From the NCBI GenBank assembly GCA_947846985.1, contig CANTUZ010000020.1:6607459-6671458 (forward strand): a stretch of 64,000 bases of DNA, in the 5' to 3' direction. Below, piece after piece: positions 1 to 23,625 of this stretch (positions are counted from its first letter, which is position 1; every line of letters begins with the position of its first letter). The notes under the pieces were generated by a model. That model was not told the origin of the DNA. It saw only the letters and a program-made list of their open reading frames with translations, and ran no database searches. The stretch comes from Fratercula arctica (Eukaryota > Chordata > Aves > Charadriiformes > Alcidae). Both the position numbers and the translations under genes were made by a program.

Positions 1-13801
<13,801 letters not shown>

Positions 13802-13830
13802 ACTCCCATCGTGCAGCAGCTCTGAGCCAG
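13802..13830 (+). other. RAP1A: RAP1A 3' UTR, first segment
   Basis: Twenty-nine non-coding bases follow the stop and end in GAGCCAG before GTAAGA. As I remember it, the mammalian RAP1A mRNA has a very similar segment after the stop, which supports this junction. Confidence 0.8.
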
Positions 13831-15895
13831 GTAAGAGTGTGAATTCCACCCGCAGCTCGGGACCGTGAGCGACTCCCAGCAGAGAGAGGACTCGCTCCCC
13901 TTCCCTCACTCCTCTTCTTTGGTCTGCTCCCAAATGTAAAATTCTGCATTTGTTGGACATTCTAAGAAAAGACACTTCTACTGACTGATCTGGCACAGGA
14001 ATATCTGCTTCTCTCCCTTTCCCCTTCTGCTTGGGTTGATGAGTGCGACGGAGCAGGAACTTCCCTTTTACTCCTGCAGGTTCTGTTTTGTGACCCCGTA
14101 CTCCGGGCCACCATGGCTCAGTTTTGCTTCCTTTTTATCCTCTGCTGAAATGTGGTAGCATCTGTGTATTTGTGTTATTGGTGCAGCTGCTGCCTCGGTC
14201 CTGTGGGGACAATGTCAAATTGTTTTGGGTGGGACGTGGATTTCAATGGCACAGAAATAAAAAGCTGCCCACCAAAAAAAACCCCCAAAACAAAAATGAA
14301 AAAAAAAAAACACACCCCAAGGTTGGACATAGCTATAAATAATCTTCCTGTGTATCTTGGCAGGGTACTCCGTGTGCTTACAGCTCTTCTCTCGCGCTCC
14401 CAAAAGAAAACAGCATTTCTATAGCTTCAGGTTTTGGGCAGAAACACCAGCCAGGCTGCCCGCGAGCTGGTGGCGTGTTGGCACACACGAGCTGCGTGGC
14501 ACTGTCGGAGGCAGGGAGCGTGCCGGGTAAATGGCCCGTCTGGGCGCTAGGAAGTGAGAAACGGTCAGAAGGCAAGTCATCGTCCTGGGTGGTGGGTGCA
14601 GCACGAAGCATGTCCAGCCTGCGGGGCAGTGGGGCAGCGGCAGGAGGAGCGGGGGAGGAATGGACTCTCTGCAGCGCTGGGGCTGGGCCGGCTGCCTGCG
14701 CGATCTGAGCCTGCACAGACCTTCACCTTCTGGCGATTGCTGTGACCCATCAGAAGCTCTCTGTTCTGTTCCTTAGTTTCATAAATAGGTGCAGTGTAGT
14801 GGATAAAGCAACTCAAGCACCCTTGTCCTACCGCGTTTAAAACAATCTCCTGTTTGTAGAAGGATTTCAGGGATGAATTCCTGAAAACAAGTGGCTCCGC
14901 CTCTGCCAGATCTGAAGTTCATGCTGTAGATGGCCATTTGCGTAGCCCAGGTTTCACTGAGTGTAGGATAAGTGGAGCTCTGCAGTTAACCCGGCTTCTA
15001 GTGACTTGTGCTCTACTGATTGATGAGTCTCTTACCCTGAGCTTTGAATGCCAGAAAAGAATAGCTTAGGGTTGTGGGGAAACAATGGCTTTAGGAAAAG
15101 CAATTGAGGAGTACTCTCAAGTGGCTTTTCCTGTTCCTCAGGTGATATATCCGATTTTGGGTAGTGTGGTGTCACCCAGGATGAGGTGGTCCCTGCCGGG
15201 CTCAGTGTGTCTCTGCCCGGGATCCCACTCTGCGGAGCCCAGCGTAGCGCTGGGACAGCAAGTGCTGAGGGAGTTCCTGCGTTCAGTCAGTCGCTGATGA
15301 GCCTGCTCATGACGCTGACTTCTACCCATGCCCCCAAATCTGCTCTGGGTGGTCAAAACACTTCACAGTGTCTCTCCCATTCTTTATAAATCTCTTCCCA
15401 GTTCGTTGCTTGTTGTTGCAGCTGGAACAGAGCTCGGGGAGGTCTCCAGCTCATTAGAGTTTAGGAGCATCTCAGAGATGTAAAAGATGAAATCCCTCTC
15501 CCATAAATGGTCCATCCATTGCTGAATTCCAAATCCACTTGAAGGCTGCCAGTCTTGTAACGCGGAGGAGCTGCCGGGTGCTGTGGTTAACCCGGCAGAG
15601 CGGCAGGGTGGCGCCTGGCTGTCACTGTCACTGCCCTGCGCTGGGCAGGCCAAACAAGAACTAGTTTCTCTGAGTTACAGTTCCCAGAGTCTCTTTTCTT
15701 TCTGTACCTGCGAACTCGGAGGACGGTAGGAGCAAACCCCCGTGCTGGAGGAAGACGAGCTCTTTCTGCTGAAACGCGGCGTGGTTTTGCGGGGCTGGGT
15801 GCGGGCCGTTGGCCGGGGAAGCTGTCAGGAGATCCCTCCTCTCGTGGGCAGGACGCGCGGCGTCCCTCCATCATCTGTTTCTTTACTTTTTCTAG
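13831..15895 (+). other. RAP1A: Intron inside the RAP1A 3' UTR
   Basis: This 2.07-kb intron runs from GTAAGA to TTACTTTTTCTAG. It has an A-rich low-complexity tract at 14273-14312 and GC-rich patches at 14.5-14.7 and 15.6-15.8 kb. No gene was recognised in it. Confidence 0.75.
14273..14312. repeat. A-rich low-complexity tract
   Basis: The tract is a run of A interrupted by C blocks, inside the RAP1A 3' UTR intron. It looks like simple sequence, with no attached transposon body seen. Confidence 0.7.
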
Positions 15896-16136
15896 ATTTG
15901 CAGGAATGAAGAACTGTTGCCTAAATGGAAAGTGCCAGCATTCCCGACTTCAGAACCTTATGGAAATTAATAACATATCTGAAGAAGCTTCTCCTGTTTT
16001 TATGTACTATGAGAAGAATTTAGATCTTAAAATGGTTTGCACACAGTCCCCGGAAAAAGAAATTGCTCTGTGTATATCTCTTGGAAATCTAAGACAATAA
16101 TACTCCTCCTTTGCAATAGCAGTTAACAGATGTGAA

Positions 16137-16142
16137 AATAAA
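16137..16142 (+). terminator. RAP1A: Proximal RAP1A poly(A) signal (candidate)
   Basis: AATAAA lies in the terminal 3' UTR exon about 240 nt after its start. Conserved-looking UTR continues past it, so it may be weak or used only for a short form. Confidence 0.4.
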
Positions 16143-17848
16143 TATAATTGACTCTAGTGTATGATTATACAAAGGAGCATGGATGCATTTCAAATGTTAG
16201 ATATTGCTACTATAATTAAAATTTCATATTGACCCTTTTATCATAATTTCTCCCCATCAAGCACTAAAAACGTTCCACCATTATATTTTATATCTATAAC
16301 TATAGATATATATTGTCTGAAATTTCCCTTTGAACTCACTGCAACAAATAACTTTTTTGAGTCATTGACTTCATTTTATATTTAAAAGTTATGGAATATC
16401 ATTATTTTCATTCTGCCATTATATTCTAATTAAAAATGTTTGTGCATAATGCTTTGGAAAAATGGGTCTTTTATAGGAAAAAAACTGGGATAACTGATTT
16501 CTATGGCTTTAAAAGCAAAAATATATAATATACTAAACCAACTCTAATATTGCTTCTTGTGTTTTACTGTCACAGATTAAATTACAGCTTTTATGAATGA
16601 TTAAATTTTAGTACATTTTCATTTTGTTTCTGTGTTTTTGTTACGGTTTCCAGGCTTTGGTTTTTATACCTTTTTTTTTTTTTTTTTTGTGAATTCCTCT
16701 TCCATTCTGGTAGATCAAGTATTTTGTTATAGCAAATCCCACCAGTATGTCGTCACGCTGATGCGATGTCTTCACGCCCCCTCCCTCCTTGTTGGATGTA
16801 TTTAATCATACACACAGTGAAGTACAGAAAGCTACTTTTAATTAGTTTTGTATATTCTTTTGAATGTTTAACGATTGTATTCTGCAGAAAATACTTCCTC
16901 TGTACATTTATTTTTATATGTACAAATTTGGTTAAATGCTGTATGAAGGTCTGACTTCTACGATGCTGCTCGGTGTCACACGATGGCGTCCCTCGGGGGC
17001 AGGGTCCCCGTGTTGGCAGTGCCCGCGCCGGGCAGGTGCCCCCGGTGATCCCTCACGTTCAGCGTCTGGACACGGAGCTGTGCAGGTGAAAGCTGGTTCT
17101 GTCTACACACAATTTCAACAAAGCAAACGGCTGCTGTACATTTCTAGACAAAATCTGGCCAACCTTACCTGATCTGCACAGTCAGCTGAAGGGGTTTCTC
17201 TTTCACTTGGGGTTTGTCTTGTCTCCCCCCCCACCCCCAATGTCTGTTGGTTTCATAGAGTTTCAAAGAGCAGACATGAAGAGACCCATGGGTGCTCTGC
17301 CCCCATCCTCCTGTGTATATGCAAGTAAAAGAACGGCACTGGGAGCTGTGGGGCCCCAGTCCCGTCCTTGGTGTGATGCTGCTGGAATTCCTGCAGTCTT
17401 GGAGGACTTGCTCCTGCTTCGCTTCTGCGTAAGTGAGAACAGAAATGTATCTTCACAGTGGAGAAAACTCAGGACCAACTTTGTCCTGGTTGTTTAAATG
17501 GGAAATCTAAATGTAATAGCTGGTGAACAGTTGTTCCTGGACCTGTTGTATAATTTTATTGGAAACCAAGGGGGACAAATTTCTATAAATAGGTTTTTCT
17601 AAAACTGTGTTACTGATGCAGCTGAATTATACAGAGATCCCAGTTTCTGAATGCAGCCCAAACAAGACTGGAGGAAAATACCTGGATGACGATAATGTGA
17701 ACACATCTGCCTACTTACAAGCTACTAGGACAAACGTAGTTACTTAGCTGGTTGTCTTCAACCTACCTTTGCGCTTCCTTTTTCAGGAGGAGCAGAAGCA
17801 TGGTATTTGCAGGTTGGTTATCTTTACTAAATGTAAAAATATTTTAGT

Positions 17849-17854
17849 AATAAA
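17849..17854 (+). terminator. RAP1A: Distal RAP1A poly(A) signal (candidate)
   Basis: AATAAA is followed within 40 nt by T/G-rich sequence (TGCTGATTGC, GATGTCTCTTC), and AT-rich UTR-like DNA stops here. A GC-rich island starts about 130 nt later, which makes this the natural end of the gene. Confidence 0.5.
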
Positions 17855-17984
17855 GTAATTTTAATGTACCTGCTGATTGCTAGATGTCTCTTCTATAAAA
17901 ATGGAAACCTAACCTTAATTTTCTAGCTACAGTGCGGTATGTAAGTTCATCAAACCTCGTTTCATAAATGCAAAGTGTGTTTTA

Positions 17985-18565
17985 TCTGGAAAGGCCGGCG
18001 CTGTCGCCTGCTGCCAGCATGGCTGGGGCTGTGCGGGGACGGGGCCGCTTCCCCACGTCCCTTCTGAGCTTTGCGGCTCCGCAGCGTCTCCCAGCCCGGC
18101 CCTTCCCGCCTGTAACTGGTTGGTCTGGGGAAGGCAAGCCCAGCCTCTGCAGTGGCTTTTTTTGTGGCAGCGGGTTGTGCTGGAGCCCCCCCGGGCCGGC
18201 TGCCGGGCGCCCAGCGGCGGTGGCGGCTCCGGGGGCGCCCCGGGGAGACGCTGCTGCTCCGCTCGCCCCGGTCTGCTGGAACGGCGGGGGCGGGGGGCGC
18301 CGGGGGCTGCCCGGCGTGGGGGGGGGGGGGGGGCTGGCGGGGCGCTCCCCCTTGCGGAACGGGGCAGTAAATGGGGTGTAAGAGCTGCAGGGGGAGGCGA
18401 GGCGGCGGCAGGCGCTTCCCGAGGCTCCGGCTGTGCCGCTAGATGGTGGTGTCGGGAAACGGGAGGCGCCGGGCGGGCGGCGGCGCTGAGGGCGCGCAGC
18501 GGGGGGTGAAGGGGTTTGCGGGGTCCGTCCCCCCCCGCGGGACCCCGCCGCGCCCGCCTTCGCTC
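17985..18565. promoter_or_regulatory. Orphan CpG island after RAP1A
   Basis: About 0.6 kb is very GC-rich with dense CpG and a 16-G run at 18318-18333. Its edges against AT-rich DNA are sharp. The long open frames on both strands here, including 252 codons on the - strand, are what such composition gives by chance. No coding gene starts here that I can recognise. It could be a promoter for a non-coding RNA or a distal regulatory island. Confidence 0.5.
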
Positions 18566-19877
18566 TGCCGGGTCAGGTGTTTTATCCCCCTGATGGCTTT
18601 TAGCACAATAGTCCGAATTCTGCCCGTAGACGCGCTGCAGCAGGTGACAGGGAGTTTTGTGCCCAAACAGCGTGTCCTCAAGCACTCGGTGTTTAATCTT
18701 CCACTGGGTTAAAAATGAGTTTACTGAAGAATGTCCTTAAGAAAGAGTGAAATAAAAACTTCCCAGCAGTCGCTTGCTTCTGCTTTTGACCAGCGTCCAG
18801 TCAAGCAAAGTAACGTTTTGCTCCGAGGAAAGGAGCACATTTAAAATTTCAGTGAAGCCCCGCGGTCCCCAAAGTCATCCAGCTCCTGTTTGTGTTGATT
18901 TGAGCCGTGCACAAATTCAGCCCGTGATTCGCTGCTGTCTGTGCAAATATGCTGTTCTTGAACTTCTCAGTCTGTATTTATCTATTTTCTGTGTTATCTA
19001 AAGCTTATTTTAAATCACATTTTCCCATCTAATGTAGGTCGGATCAGACGGTGACGGCCTGGTAACACCCTGCCTCGCCAGAAAGTTGTAATTGCAAGTT
19101 TTGATTTTGATCCAAACACACAGGCAGGAGCTGTGGAAGGAGACGTCACATCTTCAGGAAGAGCAGCGATGCTGGTGCAGGAGAGATGTGCTCCACTGCC
19201 GCAGAGACGTCCTGCCCATTGCAGAAGTCACCAGAGCTAATGAATGTTTTATTTATGTTGCCAGGACTGGGCACTGAAGAGGTGAGATTGAATTTTTCGG
19301 CGGACGTGGTGCCGCTCAGTGCGTGGCCGGGCAGGAGCCGTCCCTCCTCCTGCAGATGCTCCACAGCCCAAGCCCGGCCCCGGCTGCAGCGTCGGCCCGG
19401 CTGCTGCGGAGTCTCCTGGGCTCTTCCCAAACCGAGACAAGCCGGGTGCAGGAGGAGGGAGAGGAGCCGCTCTGGGAGGCCCCCAGCAGCATCACGAAGC
19501 GGCAGCACACAAAGAGAAAATGGCCAGCAGCAAACGCAACGCTCGGCCGAGCTCAGGGCCTCTGGGGCTTCCTGGACTTTTATCTGGGCTTCGTTACCAG
19601 TGAAGGCGTTCAGCCGCCAAAGTACCGTGCAGGGTTTGTGATGGTTTCACCCACTACTCACCTGGAAAACCAGTTCCCCTTCCCGAGGGTGCTGCTGTGA
19701 GCAGGGACAGGAGCTGCTCCTGCTCCCGCTCCGCTGCCGGCACCTCGGGGGCTGCTCTGCCCGTGCTGGAGCCGGGGACCGGCAGGTTTGGCCAACGTGT
19801 GCCCTCTGAGCCCCCAGCCCGGGGCAGCTCAGTGCAGAGCCCTAAGCCAGCTCTAGAAACAGCCTAATTAGAGGCTA

Positions 19878-19923
19878 TGCCAGGGCTAATTAGCCGTGCT
19901 GTGAGCTCGCAGTAGCCCTGGCA
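19878..19923. repeat. Perfect 11-bp inverted repeat with 24-nt loop
   Basis: TGCCAGGGCTA at 19878-19888 is repeated exactly in reverse complement at 19913-19923. Two CTAATTAG palindromes lie at its left side. There is no sign of a mature small-RNA precursor beyond the stem. Confidence 0.6.
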
Positions 19924-20194
19924 CGGTGCTGTGCTAACGTGGCTGCTCCTGGCCAGGCTCTGGGCTTCAGCTCAGTTACTTGCTAATCCCGGTGTTGGGA
20001 AACAGCGTTTGTATTATCCTGGGACTGAAACAAGCCTTTTCTCCCTTACTTTGCAGAGAACTTGCACACAAGTAAACTCAGTTCATTCCTCATGTCTGTC
20101 AGCAGCAGGCAGAGGCCAGAGCGGTGAGTGACACCCCCTCATCTACAGTGTCCGGGATCCTCTGTCCCTCGTCTCCAATGGGATGTGCTTCGGA

Positions 20195-20330
20195 GGGAGC
20201 AGCAGAGGAAGATTAAATCATTTGTCAGAGATTTTGGACAAGTCAGTGACAGAGCTGGAGTTGCAGCCCTGTGTGGAAGCCCAAGGTGCCCGTCCTGCTG
20301 CCCTGGCCGTGCCAGCTCTTGACCAAATCC
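20195..20330 (+). repeat. MIR-like ancient SINE/L2-type fragment
   Basis: The run includes GATTAAATCATTTGTC and then CAAGTCAGTGACAGAGCTGG. This follows the 3' part of the MIR core (AGGTTAAGTGACTTG, CACAGC, AGTGGCAGAGCTGGGATT) in order. It is diverged, so it is an old copy. Family assignment is from memory of the consensus. Confidence 0.5.
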
Positions 20331-23300
20331 TGATCGCAGCAGCCCTTTTGGGACAGAGGAATCACTCAGACGAGCCCGTCTCCTCCATAGCGCTGGCCCC
20401 GGCATGGCCGCTCTCACACTCCCAGGCAGAAGCCCGAGTTCAAACATCCGTGGCATTTTCTTTGCGTGGTGGCAGTGTGTAAGGCCAGAAGCCACCCCCT
20501 TTGCTGGCGGGTCGCGGTGGCTTGGGGGTGCATAAGGAGCCCGTTGTGCCGCCGCAGGAGGATGCTCCGGGCGCTGGCAGCGCTCCCGTGCTCGTGCCTG
20601 CGGGCTGGGCGGCAGCAGCACCGGCACGACCGGCAGCTGCTCTGCGCCGCCACGGCCCCAGATCCAGCAACAAAGGACAAATTCATGGGGCCGAGCACAC
20701 TGGGCCATTATGGAGCCTGGTGAGGCAGCGCTGGCAGCCTCTGGCTGCTGGCAGTGGGTGACGACCACCTTGTGCTGTGCTGAGGGACCACCTTTGCTCG
20801 CAGGATGCTGCCGGGGGCTCCCGGGATTCGTTTCCATGGAGCACTGTTTCGCAGCCAAGAAACCTGAGAAACCTCTGGGTGTCCTTCAGAACGACCACGG
20901 CGAGCAGCCGCCGCCAGCTCAGCTCCTCAGCAAAATGCAAGTTAACAATAATCTTGCCTTTTTTTCCCCCGCAAGTATTTTAAATATAAATCAAGCTTCT
21001 TGCAACCCATTTTGAGTGAATTACGGTGGAGCTGAGTGGAAGCAAGCGGTGTCGCAGCTCTGCTGCCCTTTCCTCCCCAAGTTTGTACAAATCATCAGCC
21101 AAACTGACTTCAGATGCGTTACACCTTTACTCAGCCTCCCCCGTGCTCGCTCTGTGGGTGTAACATTTTGAGGGCCACAGACATCCAGCGTCCTACGACC
21201 ATTTTTCATTTAGCTGTGGAAATAAGCAGTGTCAAGCTGCCGCGTCAGCGTGGCTTAAATTCACAGGAGAACTCATTTGGAGCAGTTTATGTTATTAAAT
21301 ATGACTGCACAGGCGCCCCTGCGGGATAATCCTGTATGATAAATGATGTTTGAAACGAGGGAGACCCGACCCTGGCTGTCTCCCACACCGCGCACGGTTA
21401 ATCTGCAGGAAGAGGGAAAGGCACAGCGTAATCCTGGAGCAAAGGGCAGAGGCTGGACTTTGACAAACCCGCAGCTAAACCTGCGCCGCCATCGGCCCAG
21501 AGCGTCACAGCAAAGACAAACTGAACTGGAGCATCTTTCCATAACGCAGCAAAGCCAACGCTTACGTCCCCGCGGGTTTCTCTCCTGTAGCGCGCTCCTC
21601 GGTCAACTGACTCTCGATATTGTCTAGTGCAGAAGTACCAGAATTCTGGCAAGAAACCTAAATGGCAAACAGAAGCCTCTTGTTTTCTGAAATCCCGCTG
21701 GAAACATACGTGAATTTAAATGGAAATAAGAGAAAGCATCCATTTTCTGCAGGACTGCAGCACAGGGAGATGCTTATTTGTCTTGTCAGTGTATCCCAGG
21801 CTGCGACTGAGCAAACGATAACACGTGTTTTGCTGGCCTTGGAGTGACGTTTTCTGATCTAAATGTATTGATTCAGTTCTGACATGAAAATCCGTTCAGG
21901 CCCCCGATGCTGGGGAGGATGAACGTGCCCGTTGGCCGCAGCCGCTGGCCCACAGGTCGCTCCGGGGCTGGGAGGCAGCGCCCGCACCCAGCCAGGGAGG
22001 GCAGAAACACCAGCCTCGGGTTTAAGAGAAACCACATTGAATGTATGGTCTTGTCAGCGGTTGGGACTTCAACAGTTAACTCTTTCAGTGCCCTCTCTCT
22101 GCTTTTTTCCAAGAAACTCTCGATGTCCTGATCCTCAGCGGTTGTTTAAGGGTTTCCTCATTACCAGTAAACTTTCAGAGCTCTTCCAAGATGTTAGAAG
22201 AGCTGAGCGTCCTCAGGAGGTGGAGTCGAGCTAAAGGAGTCCTCTAACAACGGCCTCAGCTCTCTGAAACCCCAGAAGCACAGTCGTGGCTGCTGGGGGA
22301 CGGCAGCCTCCGCTCCTGCAGCCGCCGATGGAGGGGAGACGCGGGGAGCCTCTGCCGGGAGCTGCTGCCGTCAGCCCCGGCCCCAGCCAGGTTTTACGAG
22401 TCGGGATGACGCGGGAGCAGAGCAGAAGGCATGGAAGCTGCTCTCGGGGCTGGCGTTCGCTGCTGCTCGGGCTCCGTGCACCTGAGCCGTGCAATGTTGG
22501 TGCGTAAAAATCACTCTGTGACGGTGTCACAGCTGGGCTGTCCCACAGCAGATTTCACACCAGTTTTTGCAGAGGCAGGACCTGGATTTGCTGCACTCCT
22601 GAGCTCAGGGTGTTCCCCTTTATTCCATACATGAGGCAGTGCCTGATTAGCAGCCGACAGGCAGCTTTTGGCCCTCTCCTTCTGAAACAATCAGTGTTTA
22701 GGGCTTGACGGGGAAGGATTCGGTGTGAGATAAGCTTCCCAGAGTGGGGCCAGGACTGAAGTAATAACTGAATAAGTGTGAGGCGGTGAATAAGACACAT
22801 AAGGATGAGTCAGAGCAGCTGGAGGCAAAGCCACTGCCCTTGGGAAGGAGGGAAAAGGCTCCTCTGTGTCTCTCCGTTGCTGGGACCGAGCTCTTCGAGC
22901 TGCCAGAAGCAGATTTTCCAGGGGAAAGGCTGGGGAGGGATTTCCCCGGGGGCTGTGCTGGGGTGCCCGGCCCCGAGCCCCGCTGCAGCCCGCGCTGGGG
23001 GCAGGGCTGGCACCCGCCGCTCTCCCGGGGCTCGGCTCCAACGGGGGCGGCACAACGTGCCCGAACACCCCCTGGAGCAGGGGCTCAGGGCCAGCCGCGT
23101 TCCCGGTCTCTGCAGTCAGGTGTCTGCCCCTGGAAAATGTGAATTATGGGAGCTGTGCGTTCCTAACGGGTTTGGGGGTGTGCCATTGCTGTCTCACTTC
23201 ACTTCTGTTGGATTTCCCACTTCCTTTAATTTTTTATCAGTCTGTTTGGTTGCTGCTCTCAGTAGTGACGGCTCTATGGGAAGTAGAAGAAATCAAGTGT

Positions 23301-23560
23301 TTATTTTTAGAAACTGAAAAAAAGAGTTCAACCCAAGGCAAATACAATTACTTCAGGTTGCACACAGGCTTCTGAGAAGCAAAGAAGAAATATTTTCTAA
23401 ATAGCAAATGCCCTAAAGCCCAATGCCATGAAGCCACCGTGCAGTGAGAGCATCCCTTAACCATTTGAGGAGTAGATTTAATTCCAGGGGGGTGGGAGCT
23501 GGTGCTGGCTGCCTGCTCCGGACACCCTCACGCTGCAGCCCAGGACATGCCCCGTCCCAC

Positions 23561-23625
23561 CCCATCCCATCCCATCCCATCCCATCCCATCCCATCCCAT
23601 CCCATCCCATCCCATCCCATCCCAT
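23561..23625. repeat. (CCCAT)n microsatellite
   Basis: Thirteen uninterrupted CCCAT units are followed by a C run. A 5-bp period reads through in all frames, which creates SHPIP-type open frames on the + strand and GWDGM-type frames on the - strand. These are artefacts. The G-rich strand has regularly spaced GGG runs. Confidence 0.95.

Larger units (their letters stand above)
15896..17870 (+). other. RAP1A: RAP1A terminal 3' UTR exon
   Basis: The exon starts after the TTTTTCTAG acceptor with ATTTGCAGGAATGAAGAAC. This matches the mammalian RAP1A 3' UTR as I remember it, directly after the GAGCCAG segment. The first 0.75 kb is AT-rich and, from memory, strongly alike in mammals. Two AATAAA signals, at 16137 and 17849, suggest short and long forms. 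The exact 3' end is uncertain. The 64-codon open frame at 15906-16100 is treated as UTR. Confidence 0.7.

Noticed and set aside
15906..16100. 64-codon open frame just after the RAP1A 3' UTR acceptor
   Set aside because: It lies inside spliced 3' UTR, has no known family, and as I recall the matching mammalian UTR breaks the frame early.
17927..18685. 252-codon - strand open frame
   Set aside because: It sits in a CpG island with equally long frames on the other strand. The product is Ala/Pro/Arg-rich low complexity with no domain.
20139..20858. 239-codon - strand open frame
   Set aside because: It overlaps several open frames on both strands in GC-rich DNA and crosses a MIR-like repeat. No family is recognised.
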